NCBI GenBank assembly: GCA_004292865.1
Contig: RDXP01000118.1
Location: 1-52,776 of the forward strand
From: Sphingobacteriales bacterium
Lineage (GTDB): Bacteria > Bacteroidota > Bacteroidia > Sphingobacteriales > Sphingobacteriaceae
Direction of reading: 5' to 3'
Length of the DNA: 52,776 nt
Shown here: piece by piece, positions 16,903 through 25,293 of the stretch
How the letters are laid out: every line of letters starts with the position of its first letter
Numbering within the stretch: the first letter of the stretch is position 1
The notes under the pieces: generated by a model
The model's database searches: none
Told to the model about the DNA's origin: nothing
The model's input: the letters and a program-made list of their open reading frames with translations, nothing else
Program-made: the position numbers and the translations under genes

Positions 16903-17075
16903 CGCAAGCAAAAATAACTAAACTATATTGATTGTGATAATTAAATATGATTTGTTTTTGTGTAAGTTAATCTCCGCATTAAAAAGCACCAACCTGTGTA
17001 ACTAAACCCTAAAGTAGCCAATACCCGCCTTGCCTGCCTACTGGCCACAAGTATAGCTAATATGATGAAATACAG

Positions 17076-17090
17076 GCCTTGGTTTTTCAA
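17076..17090 (+). repeat. Copy 1 of a short interspersed repeat
   Basis: GCCTTGGTTTTTCAA occurs exactly here and at 42705-42719, and with one T fewer at 29620-29633. In each case an A/T-rich string follows (ATTATATTTACAA, CTTATTTTTAAAACAA, AATATTTTTATAAAA). All three are intergenic. Confidence 0.5.
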
Positions 17091-17148
17091 ATTATATTTA
17101 CAATAAATATGCAATTTGTGCCTTTGAATTAAATTCACCTTAAATTTT

Positions 17149-17156
17149 TATATTTG
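17149..17156 (+). promoter_or_regulatory. Predicted -7 element of yicC, almost touching the start codon
   Basis: TATATTTG matches TAnnTTTG exactly. TTTG at 17123-17126 lies 22 bases upstream as a possible -33 box. Only three bases separate the element from ATG 17160, so the transcript would be leaderless or nearly so. Confidence 0.55.
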
Positions 17157-17159
17157 TGG

Positions 17160-18035
17160 ATGATAAAATCAATGACTGGCTATGGCCAGGCAAGTAAAGA
17201 ATTTAAAAATGGCAGGTACGCCGTTGAAATAAAATCGCTGAATAGCAAGTTTTTAGAGCTTAATTTAAAATTGCCGAAAGCCTACTCGGATAAAGAATTT
17301 TTTTTGCGTAACGAGTGTAGCCGCCTGCTAGAACGAGGCAAGGTAATGCTTACCGTTACCGTAGAAAACAATGATGAAGCCTCCAAAGCTGCGGGTATTA
17401 ACCAAGCTTTGTTAACTCATTATTATACTTCGTTAAAAAATATAGCTTCGCAATTGGGCCAAACGGGCGAAAATTTAATGGCTTTGGCCGTAAATTTTCC
17501 TGATGTAATTAAGTACGATGATAACGCTGTGAGCGAAGATGAATGGAAAGATGTGCTGCTTACTTTTAACCATGCGGTAGCCAATTTTAATGTTTTTAGA
17601 GCGGATGAGGGTAAGGTTTTGATGAACGATTTAATATTGCGCATTAACAATATTTTGGATTTTATGGCTGGGATTGAGTTGCAAGACCCAAGCCGTATAT
17701 TGGCTGTGCGAGAGCGCTTGGCAGGTTTTTTGGCCGAAGCCGTGGGCAAAGAAAACGTGGATAACAACCGCCTAGAGCAAGAACTGATTTACTATATTGA
17801 TAAACTGGATATTACCGAAGAAAAAGTACGCCTAAAAAGCCATTGTAATTACTTTTTAGAAACCCTAAAAGAGCAAGATGCTGGCGGTAAAAAATTGGCT
17901 TTTATTAGCCAAGAAATTGGCCGAGAAATTAATACCATAGGCAGTAAAGCCAATAACGCCGATATACAAAAAATGGTGGTGGGGATGAAAGAAGAGTTGG
18001 AGAAAATGAAAGAGCAATTGCTAAACGTATTGTAA
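17160..18035 (+). CDS. yicC: YicC family endoribonuclease-like protein
   Basis: This 291-residue protein opens with the family hallmark MIKSMTGYGQA and KSLNSKFLELNLKLP near residue 25. It ends with the conserved C-terminal block DAGGKKLAFISQEIGREINT near 240 and GSKANNADIQKMVVGMKEELEK near 260. YicC proteins are reported to act as RNA endonucleases in small-RNA turnover in E. coli; in Bacteroidota the gene classically precedes gmk. The stop overlaps the gmk start (TAATG), implying coupled translation. ATG 17160 gives the canonical N-terminus; TTG 17154 would lie inside the predicted promoter. Confidence 0.94.
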   Translation: MIKSMTGYGQASKEFKNGRYAVEIKSLNSKFLELNLKLPKAYSDKEFFLRNECSRLLERGKVMLTVTVENNDEASKAAGINQALLTHYYTSLKNIASQLGQTGENLMALAVNFPDVIKYDDNAVSEDEWKDVLLTFNHAVANFNVFRADEGKVLMNDLILRINNILDFMAGIELQDPSRILAVRERLAGFLAEAVGKENVDNNRLEQELIYYIDKLDITEEKVRLKSHCNYFLETLKEQDAGGKKLAFISQEIGREINTIGSKANNADIQKMVVGMKEELEKMKEQLLNVL

Positions 18036-18628
18036 TGATTTTACCCGAAAGCACCCCTGTAAAACAAGGCAAACTGATTATATTTTCGGCACCATCGGGT
18101 GCGGGCAAAACTACTATTGTAAAACATTTGCTGAGTAAATATCCCAATAAAATTGCTTTTTCTATCTCGGCAACTACCCGTAAACTGCGTGGCCAAGAAG
18201 TTAATAACCAAGATTATTATTTTATTAGCAAAGAAGATTTTTTACACAAGGTTGCCAAACACGAGTTTGTAGAGTTTGAAGAAGTGTATGCTGGCACATT
18301 TTACGGCACTTTAAAAAGCGAAATTCAACGTATATGGAACCAAGGCAAACATGTAGTTTTTGATATTGATGTAGAAGGCGGCTTACGTTTAAAAAAGAAA
18401 TTTGAGCAAAACGCACTAGCCATTTTTGTACAGCCACCATCAATACAAGTGTTACAACAACGCTTGGTAAGCCGTGGTACCGATAGCAAAGAAAAACTAG
18501 CCGAACGATTTGCCAAAGCCGAAAAAGAATTGGCCTACGCCCCACAGTTTGATATTGTTTTAAACAATTTTGACTTGGAGGTGGCCTGTAAGCAAGCCGA
18601 GGAATTGTTGATAGGATTTTTGGGGTAA
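18035..18628 (+). CDS. gmk: Guanylate kinase
   Basis: Guanylate kinase (197 residues) phosphorylates GMP to GDP with ATP. The P-loop IFSAPSGAGKTTIVKHLL is near residue 16, the GMP-binding block ATTRKLRGQEVNNQDYYFI near 47, and VVFDIDVEGGLRLKKKF near 106. The length is normal. It overlaps the end of yicC by one base and is followed after about 30 bases by a broken membrane-protein gene and then nadD, so the operon yicC-gmk-nadD seems to have received an extra gene. Confidence 0.96.
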   Translation: MILPESTPVKQGKLIIFSAPSGAGKTTIVKHLLSKYPNKIAFSISATTRKLRGQEVNNQDYYFISKEDFLHKVAKHEFVEFEEVYAGTFYGTLKSEIQRIWNQGKHVVFDIDVEGGLRLKKKFEQNALAIFVQPPSIQVLQQRLVSRGTDSKEKLAERFAKAEKELAYAPQFDIVLNNFDLEVACKQAEELLIGFLG

Positions 18629-18660
18629 GCCAAGATGGTGAAAAAACATCAATAATCAAT

Positions 18661-19273
18661 ATGAAAAATAAATTATTTGAAACCAGCCCAAGATTATATT
18701 TACTTTTTAGGGATTTTACAGGGTTGTGTTTTTTTACAATTTTAGCTGTAAAAATTTTTATTTTTAACTTTGAGAGTTTAGTTACCAGTGTTTTATTTCT
18801 ATTATCAATTTGCACACTATTAATAGGTGCTTTTGTTTACAAAATATTATCAATTCAAGTTGTAATTATCACTAAAACCAATATCATATTAAAACATTTT
18901 TTTTTGGATAAAAAAATATGCTTTTGTTTAACTGATGTAACTAACATTTTCCATAACTATACAGAGAACCTATTTAGCATTGATGGTGCTGCTGGTAATG
19001 GCTTTGGTAACGGAAATATGTATAATACCTACAAAACAACCCTTGTTTTAACCAATAATATACAATACCACCTATTTACCATTATGCCTTATGCCTTATG
19101 ATTATGCAATTTTACGAAATTATTTTGATCAAATAAAAAACGGAAACACGGATCTTGAATTAAAAAAAAACACCTTTAAATCTTATTTAGAACAAAATAA
19201 AGATGGTTTTCCCATTTTGTTTTTAAACGGCTTATTTCTAATGATTATGTTTTGTTTATTTTTTTTTAGTTGA
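18661..19273 (+). pseudogene. Membrane protein gene frameshifted by a 7-bp duplication
   Basis: The first part (from ATG 18661) encodes a protein with two hydrophobic helices (about 20-36 and 40-63) and a beta-rich domain similar in layout to bacterial PH-like domains (VVIITKTNIILKHFFL, YKTTLVLTNNIQYHLFTIMP). It stops early at 19101. The continuation (PYDYAILRNYFDQIKNG... ending in a hydrophobic tail) is in another frame up to 19273. At the junction TATGCCT is duplicated (19083-19089 and 19090-19096). Removing one copy joins the frames as FTIMPYDYAILRNYFDQ, a protein of about 200 residues. The function is unknown. The duplication could be a decay mutation, a reversible switch or an assembly error. 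Confidence 0.8.
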
Positions 19274-19279
19274 TTTAAT

Positions 19280-19852
19280 ATGAAAATAGGCCTTTTTTTC
19301 GGTTCGTTTAATCCCATACACCTTGGGCATTTGGTAATTGCCAACTATATGGCCAGCCATGCTGGGCTTGATAAGGTGTGGCTAATGGTATCGCCACACA
19401 ATCCGTTAAAAGATAAAAAGCAATTGATACAGGTATATGATAGACTAGAAATGGCCAAACTGGCTACCGAAAACTGCGAAAATATTATAGTTAAAGATGA
19501 TGAGTTAAAACTACCCAAACCATCTTATACCGTTGATACACTGGTGTATTTGCAAGAAAAATATCCTACCATAACCTTTGTTTTAATTATGGGCGAAGAT
19601 AATTTACTATCGTTACCCAAATGGAAAAATTACGAATTTATACTTAACAACTATGCCATTTATGTTTACCCTAGGTTGGGCACACCAGCATCGGCCTTGA
19701 GCCAACACCCTAGCGTAACCATTACGCAAACACCCGTTATGGAAATATCATCATCGTTTATTCGCAAAGCGATACAAGAGGGCAAAAATGTACAATTTTT
19801 TATCCCCGATAAGGTTTTAGAGTTTATAGATAGCAAGCGGTTGTATCACTAA
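19280..19852 (+). CDS. nadD: Nicotinate-nucleotide adenylyltransferase
   Basis: This 190-residue nucleotidyltransferase transfers AMP from ATP to nicotinate mononucleotide in NAD synthesis. The N-terminus MKIGLFFGSFNPIHLGHL carries the GxFxPxHxGH phosphate-binding signature, SPHNPLKD near residue 38 is typical of NadD, and EISSSFIRKAI near 155 is the ISSTxIR-type motif. The length is typical. It begins 6 bases after the broken membrane gene's last stop and is probably co-transcribed with yicC and gmk. Confidence 0.95.
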   Translation: MKIGLFFGSFNPIHLGHLVIANYMASHAGLDKVWLMVSPHNPLKDKKQLIQVYDRLEMAKLATENCENIIVKDDELKLPKPSYTVDTLVYLQEKYPTITFVLIMGEDNLLSLPKWKNYEFILNNYAIYVYPRLGTPASALSQHPSVTITQTPVMEISSSFIRKAIQEGKNVQFFIPDKVLEFIDSKRLYH

Positions 19853-19907
19853 AAATATCAGCCTAAAATGTAGCGTGTGCGTATAGCAAAAACTCGTTAG
19901 TTATTTT

Positions 19908-20153
19908 ATTGAAGTTTTTGATGATCAAAATATTTAGATATGTTAATTTAAAGCCTATAAATGTTGCTCATAAAGCATCGTTTTTGTAAAAATAGCTGGG
20001 TATAAAAGCAATAAGCTGAGCGTAAATCTTTGTGCTCTTTGCGGTAAAACCTAAAATTATTTTTACCGCAAAAAATAAAAAGCTAGTTGTAAGTACTACC
20101 AGTAAATAAAGCAGGTTAAAAAGTACCTTTTTATTTACCTCCGAAATTTTAGT
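19908..20153 (+). mobile_element. MITE-like interspersed element, copy B
   Basis: This is about 246 bp with a diverged left end (TTGAAGTTTTTGATGA) and a good right end (TTTACCTCCGAAATTTTAGT). It has the same internal order as the other copies (ATATTTAGATATG, TAGCTGGGTATAAAAGCAAT, TCTTTGTGCTCTTTGCGG). TATTTTAT-like strings flank both sides (about 19902 and 20154), consistent with an AT target duplication. Its right border touches the stop codon of the TonB receptor gene. Confidence 0.72.
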
Positions 20154-22411
20154 TATTTTATATTTACACGTACACCCCCAAAAGCCCTTATACCTTGGTT
20201 GGGGGCGTAAACATAATTAGTGTCGAAAGTTAAACCGTAGGGGTTATCAATTTGTAGGTTTTGATCAAATGGGTCGTTGCTTCTTGCAATTATAAAAGGG
20301 TTGCCACGGTTAGGTGTCCAGTTTAAAAGGTTTTTTACGCCTCCATAAATTTGTATATTTTTAAAGCCATCGTAGGTTAATTGTATATTTTGGATGCTCC
20401 ACCAGGGCGAAAATGGTTTCCTTGGGTCTGTATTGCCTAAAAGGGGTAAACGCATTGGGCTGTAAATGTTTCCTGTGTAATCTAACCCTAGGTTTAGTTT
20501 TTTTATTTTGTACGATACCGCCCAGGTTCCTGTAAAGTTTTCGGTTAAAATTTGCTGTTGTGTTAAGCCATTTTGGGTTAAAGTATTTTCCATTAATGTA
20601 CCACCTACGATAATTTTTAGGCCATTGTAAAAGGCAATATCGGCGTTTAAACTAAGGCCTTTACTTATGGCGTATCCGTTAAGGTTATCGTAAATAATTT
20701 TGTTAGGGTTGGTTTCGAAATCACCTACAATACGGTTATTAAAATAGGTGTAAAATGCCGAAGCATCTAATCCCAAAAAATTGCCATTGGGGGCGTATAT
20801 TTTTTTTATGTAGTTTAAATTTGCGTTGTACGATTTTTCGGGGTTTAAAGTATTTTTAATTTCTACCACTCTTGCACCTGTTAAGGCAGCGTGGTCTTCG
20901 GTAAATAAATTAACTACCCTAAAACCTGTACCTGCATTTAAGCGTAAAATATTTTTATCGTTAATGGTATATTTATAAGCAAGCCTAGGGGTAAAAATAT
21001 TACCGTGGTAGGTGTTATAATCGTACCTAAAACCCAATAAAAGTTTTTGTTTTTTGTTTAGTGTAATTTCATCTTGTACAAAAACACCTGGCAATATTGT
21101 TTTTTGAGGATTGTTTAAGGGGTTTAAAATGTTGGGGGTTGCGGTTGCTGGTGTATTATCATCGTAAAAGGTATAGCGTAGGGCGGTACCCAATAATAAA
21201 TCGTTTGAGCCTATTTTTTTATCCCAAGTTAATTGGCCAAAAGCAATATTTTGTTGCGCATTGTAAATTACGGTTCCGTAGCGGCTATCTTGCTTATGGT
21301 TGTTGTACGAAAAAGAAAGCATTAATTTTTGTATGGTTGGCAGTTGGTAATTACCCAAAACCTCCCAGCGGTTGGTGTAAATACTTTCGCCATAAATTTG
21401 GTTGCCCCCTCTAAAGCTCCTATTCCATCGCATATCGCCACCCCAGCGGTCTTCGTACATATAGCGGGTTGCTATACTAAACAAACGATTTTTTGTTCTG
21501 TTAAAATTCCATTTTTGAAAAACCGAAACTCGGTTTTGTAGCGTTACATCGGTAAAGTTATCGCGGTTATTATCTACTCGGTTATTAAAATTAAAATAAT
21601 TTATTCCCGTTAATACGGATATTTTTTTGCCTGCATTGGTTTTAAAACCTATATCAGCATTGTACTCTTGCCAGCTTGTGCCAAATAAATCAGCCGAAAA
21701 CAATGGGGCATTGCTTGGTTTTTTAGTAATAATATTTATTAAGCCCCCTACAGCTTCGCTACCATACAGGCTTGATGCTGGGCCTTTTACAATTTCTATA
21801 CGCTCTACCAGCGCATTGGGAATGCCTGATAAACCGTACACCGTAGATAAGCTACTTACAATCGGCATACCATCAATAAGTACCATTGTATATGGCCCTT
21901 CTAAACCGTTTATGTGTATATCGCCAGTATTACAAACCGCACAATTTAACTGTGGCCGTACCCCATTTACATTTTGCAAGGCTTCGTAAATATTGGGTGT
22001 TGGGTTTTTTCTAAAAAAAAGAGGCGTAAAAACCTCAACGGGTACAGGACTTTCTAAACGGCTTACTTCTTTCATCGTTCCTGATACTACTACATCGTTA
22101 AGCTGATTGGCTAAGCTCAAAAGCTGGAAATTAATTATTAGGCTGTCTTTATCTTTTATGCTAATTTTTTTTTCGATTGTACGATAGCCCACACTGCTTA
22201 TGTTTATTTTGTATGTGCCAACTGGTATATTTTTAAGATTATAATTGCCCAAACTATCCGTTATTACCGCAAATGTAGTGCCTTGCAAAGCAATACTTGC
22301 AAAATCGAATGCGTTATTTGGCGCACTTACTTTACCTGTTATAGTAGCTGATTGCGCTTTTGCAAATTGTATGCAAATTAAAAATATGGCAAGGCTAAAT
22401 ATATTTTTCAT
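20153..22411 (-). CDS. TonB-dependent receptor under a DtxR-type operator
   Basis: This 752-residue outer membrane receptor has a signal peptide (1-19), a carboxypeptidase-regulatory-like domain (about 20-110), a plug (about 115-230) with NCAVCNTGDIHINGLEG and PYTMVLIDGMPIV, and KGPASSLYGSEAVGGLINI before the barrel. The C-terminus ends in the aromatic-rich strand AFGGVRVNIK, so the barrel is complete. Receptors with this plug resemble the FepA/BtuB/copper-receptor group. A DtxR-like operator overlapping its promoter suggests metal uptake, most likely iron or manganese complexes; the ligand cannot be read from sequence. No adjacent uptake genes are present. Its stop codon spans the border of element copy B. 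Confidence 0.92.
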   Translation of the reverse strand: MKNIFSLAIFLICIQFAKAQSATITGKVSAPNNAFDFASIALQGTTFAVITDSLGNYNLKNIPVGTYKINISSVGYRTIEKKISIKDKDSLIINFQLLSLANQLNDVVVSGTMKEVSRLESPVPVEVFTPLFFRKNPTPNIYEALQNVNGVRPQLNCAVCNTGDIHINGLEGPYTMVLIDGMPIVSSLSTVYGLSGIPNALVERIEIVKGPASSLYGSEAVGGLINIITKKPSNAPLFSADLFGTSWQEYNADIGFKTNAGKKISVLTGINYFNFNNRVDNNRDNFTDVTLQNRVSVFQKWNFNRTKNRLFSIATRYMYEDRWGGDMRWNRSFRGGNQIYGESIYTNRWEVLGNYQLPTIQKLMLSFSYNNHKQDSRYGTVIYNAQQNIAFGQLTWDKKIGSNDLLLGTALRYTFYDDNTPATATPNILNPLNNPQKTILPGVFVQDEITLNKKQKLLLGFRYDYNTYHGNIFTPRLAYKYTINDKNILRLNAGTGFRVVNLFTEDHAALTGARVVEIKNTLNPEKSYNANLNYIKKIYAPNGNFLGLDASAFYTYFNNRIVGDFETNPNKIIYDNLNGYAISKGLSLNADIAFYNGLKIIVGGTLMENTLTQNGLTQQQILTENFTGTWAVSYKIKKLNLGLDYTGNIYSPMRLPLLGNTDPRKPFSPWWSIQNIQLTYDGFKNIQIYGGVKNLLNWTPNRGNPFIIARSNDPFDQNLQIDNPYGLTFDTNYVYAPNQGIRAFGGVRVNIK

Positions 22412-22438
22412 TTAATTGCTTTTTATTTATTTCGATAA

Positions 22439-22446
22439 CAAAAATA
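22439..22446 (-). promoter_or_regulatory. Predicted -7 element of the TonB receptor gene
   Basis: On the minus strand TATTTTTG matches TAnnTTTG and lies just downstream of the DtxR-like palindrome, which therefore covers the spacer and -33 zone. Transcription would start near 22433. Confidence 0.55.
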
Positions 22447-22451
22447 ATAAA

Positions 22452-22467
22452 TTTAGACTAATCTAAA
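22452..22467. promoter_or_regulatory. DtxR-family operator in front of the TonB receptor
   Basis: TTTAGACTAATCTAAA is a perfect inverted repeat (6-base arms, 4-base centre CTAA). It has the same architecture as the box in front of the DtxR-family gene at 32389-32412 (TTTAGGCTAACCTAAA), sharing 14 of 16 bases. It sits between divergent -7 elements. Binding by the DtxR-family protein encoded at 31699-32358 is inferred. Confidence 0.7.
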
Positions 22468-22481
22468 AATAAAATTTTGTA

Positions 22482-22774
22482 TATTTTTGCAATCCTATTA
22501 TCATCAACTAAAAAAATATTTAAAATTATTACCTAAACTTGGTTTTGAAAACGATATAGAGCAAATAAGTACCCATGAACTTGCTTTGCACCTAGCCATA
22601 AAACCCGCCGCTAAACGATATGCTTAAAGGTTAAAAGAAAAAAACCTAGTTAAATATGAAAAATACGGCAAAATATCAAACGTAAGACAAAAGCTTACCG
22701 AAAACATTTATGTTGTGGGTACTAATTGGGCACTTAAAAAAATTGTCCTAAATATTGTTTGTGAATTAAAGTAA
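22482..22774 (+). pseudogene. Decayed DtxR-family regulator gene
   Basis: Reading + strand from about 22493 gives YYHQLKKYLKLLPKL, then FENDIEQISTHELALHLAIK, a damaged helix, an in-frame TAA at about 22624, and then RLKEKNLVKYEKYGKIS. This order matches the N-terminal DNA-binding domain of DtxR/MntR proteins (compare STNAIAEALQTKAASVTDML with NLINYVKY in the intact gene at 31699-32358). No start codon survives and the metal-binding domain is absent or unrecognisable. A -7-like TATTTTTG at 22482-22489 remains, divergent from the receptor promoter across the shared operator. It looks like the former local regulator of the receptor. Confidence 0.6.
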
Positions 22775-22891
22775 ACCTTGTAAAAAATAAAAAACCTTTT
22801 TGGCGGTTATTAGCGGTGCTACATTTTTAAATTTTTTAACTAATATTCGTATGTTACGTTTTTTGATTTTGAATTAATTTCCCCGCCTTTT

Positions 22892-23461
22892 TTAAAAACA
22901 GAAAACCTTATTAGGTGTAATACAATAACTTAAAGGTACATCAAAAGCATCCACATTATCAATACTATTTACAGGGGCAAAAAACGAAAGGCCGATTTTT
23001 ACTACATCGCTTCGGCAAGAAGCCAAAAACCTATCATACACACCCTTGCCATAGCCTACCCTATACCCCAAAATATCGAACGCCAAAAGTGGCACAAATA
23101 CGGCATCAATTACTGATGGCAATACCACATTACCACACACAGGTTCGGGAATGTGGTATTTGTTTTTCTCCAGCACAGTTTGTTGGCTATATTGTAGGTG
23201 TTGCACAGTTAAATCTATAAAATTTGTTTTAGGTATAGCAATTATAACTTGAGGGAAGTATCTTTTAAAAAACGAAAGTACCTCGTAAGTATTTACTTCG
23301 TTAAGGGTTTCGATAGGTAAAAACAAACTGATACATTTAATAGCACTCCAGTTAAGGTTTTTTAACTGGTTTATTATAGCATTGTTAAAATCCCGAACCT
23401 GTTGTTCGGGTATTTGTTTTCGTTTATTTAAGTATAAAGTACGTAATTCGTGTTTAAGCAA
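22892..23461 (-). CDS. 5-formyltetrahydrofolate cyclo-ligase
   Basis: This 189-residue enzyme converts 5-formyl-THF to 5,10-methenyl-THF with ATP, recycling folate in the cytosol. The start LKHELRTLYLNKRKQI matches the basic N-terminal helix of the family, and GYRVGYGKGVYDRFLASCR near residue 140 is the strongly conserved ATP/folate motif. No ATG lies in frame at the right place; TTG 23461 is the best start and the frame stays open upstream without another candidate. Element copy C lies directly upstream, so the promoter may overlap or have been reshaped by it. Confidence 0.93.
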   Translation of the reverse strand: MLKHELRTLYLNKRKQIPEQQVRDFNNAIINQLKNLNWSAIKCISLFLPIETLNEVNTYEVLSFFKRYFPQVIIAIPKTNFIDLTVQHLQYSQQTVLEKNKYHIPEPVCGNVVLPSVIDAVFVPLLAFDILGYRVGYGKGVYDRFLASCRSDVVKIGLSFFAPVNSIDNVDAFDVPLSYCITPNKVFCF

Positions 23462-23541
23462 TGTATTGGATGTTGTTGGTACTAATTTTTTTTGAGCTAT
23501 AATTTGGGCTAATTTTTACATTAAATAATATAATATATTCA

Positions 23542-23799
23542 ACTAAAGTTTCGGAAGGAAGTAAATAATGAGGTGTTCTTTATCCTTTTTTTTACTGATG
23601 ATGCTTACAACCAGCTTTGTGTTATTTGCGCTTTTCCTTTGCAAACTTTGCGGTAAAAATATACCGTAAAAAACACAAAGATTTACGCAAAGCCTATAAA
23701 TTTATACCCAGCTTGTTTTTATAATTACGCTGCACTATAAGTATATTTATAAGCTTTAAATTAACACATCTAAATGATTTAATGCTCCGAAAGTTTAGT
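23542..23799 (-). mobile_element. MITE-like interspersed element, copy C (inverted)
   Basis: This is about 258 bp in the opposite orientation to the other full copies. It starts ACTAAAGTTTCGGAAGG and ends CTCCGAAAGTTTAGT. The internal strings appear as complements (ACACAAAGATTTACGC, TTTATACCCAGCTTG, TAACACATCTAAAT). Flanks ATTCA and ATCTA do not form a clean duplication. It lies between the folate gene and efp. Confidence 0.75.
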
Positions 23800-23859
23800 A
23801 TCTAATAAAAAAACAAGAACATAAATTTTACCTAAACTGCCCGCCTCCCGTTGCCAATG

Positions 23860-24420
23860 TTACTTCACCCGTTCTACATAAGCTCCCGTAGCAGTATCAA
23901 TTTTAACCCTATCGCCTTGGTTTACAAACATGGGTACTTTAATTTCGATGCCCGTTTCGGTGGTAGCATATTTTAAGGCATTGGTAGATGTATCGCCTTT
24001 TACAGCGGGCTCGGTATAAGTAATTTCCAGCTCTACAAAATGCGGTGCCTGTGCCATAATAGGTTCTTCACTTTCAAAAGCAATAATCACATTCATCCCT
24101 TCTTTTATAAAACGAGCTGTGTTACCAAACAGGGTTTTAGCAATGTTATGCTGCTCGAAACTTACATTATCCATCACCACAAAATAATCGCCATCTTCGT
24201 ATAAATATTGGTAATCGTTGGTTTCAACCCTGCATATTTCTACCTCTTCGTCGGTACGCATACGCAGTTCAACTATTTTACCTGTTTTTATATTGCGCAT
24301 TTTACCTGTATAAAATGCCCCCCCCTTACCTGGGGTGCGGTGTATAAGTTCCTCAACCGATACCAATTCGCCATTATGCCTTAATATATTTCCTGTTTTA
24401 ATTTCTGATGCTTTTGCCAT
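23860..24420 (-). CDS. efp: Elongation factor P
   Basis: EF-P (186 residues) relieves ribosome stalling at proline runs. Three beta-barrel domains are covered at normal length. The loop that reaches the peptidyl centre reads TPGKGGAF, with the modifiable lysine at residue 32. The C-terminal domain has ATTETGIEIKVPMFVNQGD near residue 150. No modification genes (epmA/epmB) are adjacent. ATG 24420 is clear. A near-consensus -7 element (TATATTTA) lies about 25 bases upstream on the minus strand. Confidence 0.96.
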   Translation of the reverse strand: MAKASEIKTGNILRHNGELVSVEELIHRTPGKGGAFYTGKMRNIKTGKIVELRMRTDEEVEICRVETNDYQYLYEDGDYFVVMDNVSFEQHNIAKTLFGNTARFIKEGMNVIIAFESEEPIMAQAPHFVELEITYTEPAVKGDTSTNALKYATTETGIEIKVPMFVNQGDRVKIDTATGAYVERVK

Positions 24421-24550
24421 AATTATACTTTTTTTAATAGGGCGTAAATATATTAATATTTAGATTTTTGTGGGCATAACAACGTTTACAATTTTTAAAA
24501 AGGAATTTAACCGCTAATACAAGGCAATTTTTATCAACCATAAAAACAGC

Positions 24551-24558
24551 TATATTTG
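24551..24558 (+). promoter_or_regulatory. Predicted -7 element of rsmE
   Basis: TATATTTG matches TAnnTTTG exactly and ends 29 bases before ATG 24588. It supports that start over a GTG at 24558. Confidence 0.55.
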
Positions 24559-24587
24559 TGCTAAATACGCATCAAATACCATACCTA

Positions 24588-25292
24588 ATGCACCTATTTT
24601 ATACCCCCGATATAAGCGGTAACACGTACCAACTTAGCGAAGACGAAAGCAAGCATTGTATAAAAGTATTGCGCTTAAAAATTAATGATGAAGTAAACTT
24701 GGTGGATGGACAGGGTGGTTTATACCTCGCCAAAATTGCCGACAGCCACCCCAAACGAACTATTTTACATATTATTAACCACCAAAAACAATATGGCAAG
24801 CGTAACCATTACCTACATATTGCCCTTGCTCCTACAAAAAATATCGAACGCCTAGAATGGTTTTTAGAAAAAGCTACCGAAATAGGTATTGATGAAATAA
24901 GCCCAATAATTTGCGAACACTCCGAACGTAAAGAAATAAAAACCGAACGGGCCATAAAAATAATAACATCGGCTGTAAAGCAATCGTTAAAAGCCTACCA
25001 TCCTAAATTAAACGAGGCAAGCACTTTCCATAATTTTTTAAATAACGCTTCCGCGGATGCTAAATACATAGCCCATTGCCACGATTTTGAGAAACAAGCT
25101 ATCCAAAGTAATTTTATCACACACCAAAAATATTTAATTTTAATAGGGCCCGAAGGCGATTTTTCGCCCACCGAAATTAGCGCAGCGCAACAAAGCGGTT
25201 ATAAATCCATTACGCTAGGTAACGCCCGCTTACGCACCGAAACGGCGGCATTGGCGGCCTGTTTCGAGGTAAATTATTTAAACCGATTGTAA
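24588..25292 (+). CDS. rsmE: 16S rRNA (uracil-1498-N3)-methyltransferase
   Basis: RsmE (234 residues) methylates U1498 of 16S rRNA using S-adenosylmethionine. The PUA-like N-terminal domain (about 1-70) starts MHLFYTPD. The SPOUT-fold knot carries LAPTKNIERLEWFLEKATEI near residue 80, LIGPEGDFSPTEI near 183 and TLGNARLRTETAALAA near 208. ATG 24588 matches homologues; an upstream GTG at 24558 overlaps the promoter. The next gene (DUF4159) starts 1 base after the stop, so the two are co-transcribed. Confidence 0.95.
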   Translation: MHLFYTPDISGNTYQLSEDESKHCIKVLRLKINDEVNLVDGQGGLYLAKIADSHPKRTILHIINHQKQYGKRNHYLHIALAPTKNIERLEWFLEKATEIGIDEISPIICEHSERKEIKTERAIKIITSAVKQSLKAYHPKLNEASTFHNFLNNASADAKYIAHCHDFEKQAIQSNFITHQKYLILIGPEGDFSPTEISAAQQSGYKSITLGNARLRTETAALAACFEVNYLNRL

Positions 25293-25293
25293 T

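Noticed and set aside
16941-17138. Open frame of 65 residues on the minus strand between the Cys-rich gene and yicC
   Set aside because: It begins at a non-ATG codon, covers a dispersed repeat and the yicC promoter region, and shows no domain or signal.
18225-18815. Long minus-strand frame of 196 residues
   Set aside because: It is antisense to gmk and the frameshifted gene. gmk has all expected motifs.
22625-22774. Separate small gene downstream of the DtxR relic
   Set aside because: There is no start codon. The reading frame continues directly from the relic and shows no independent domain.
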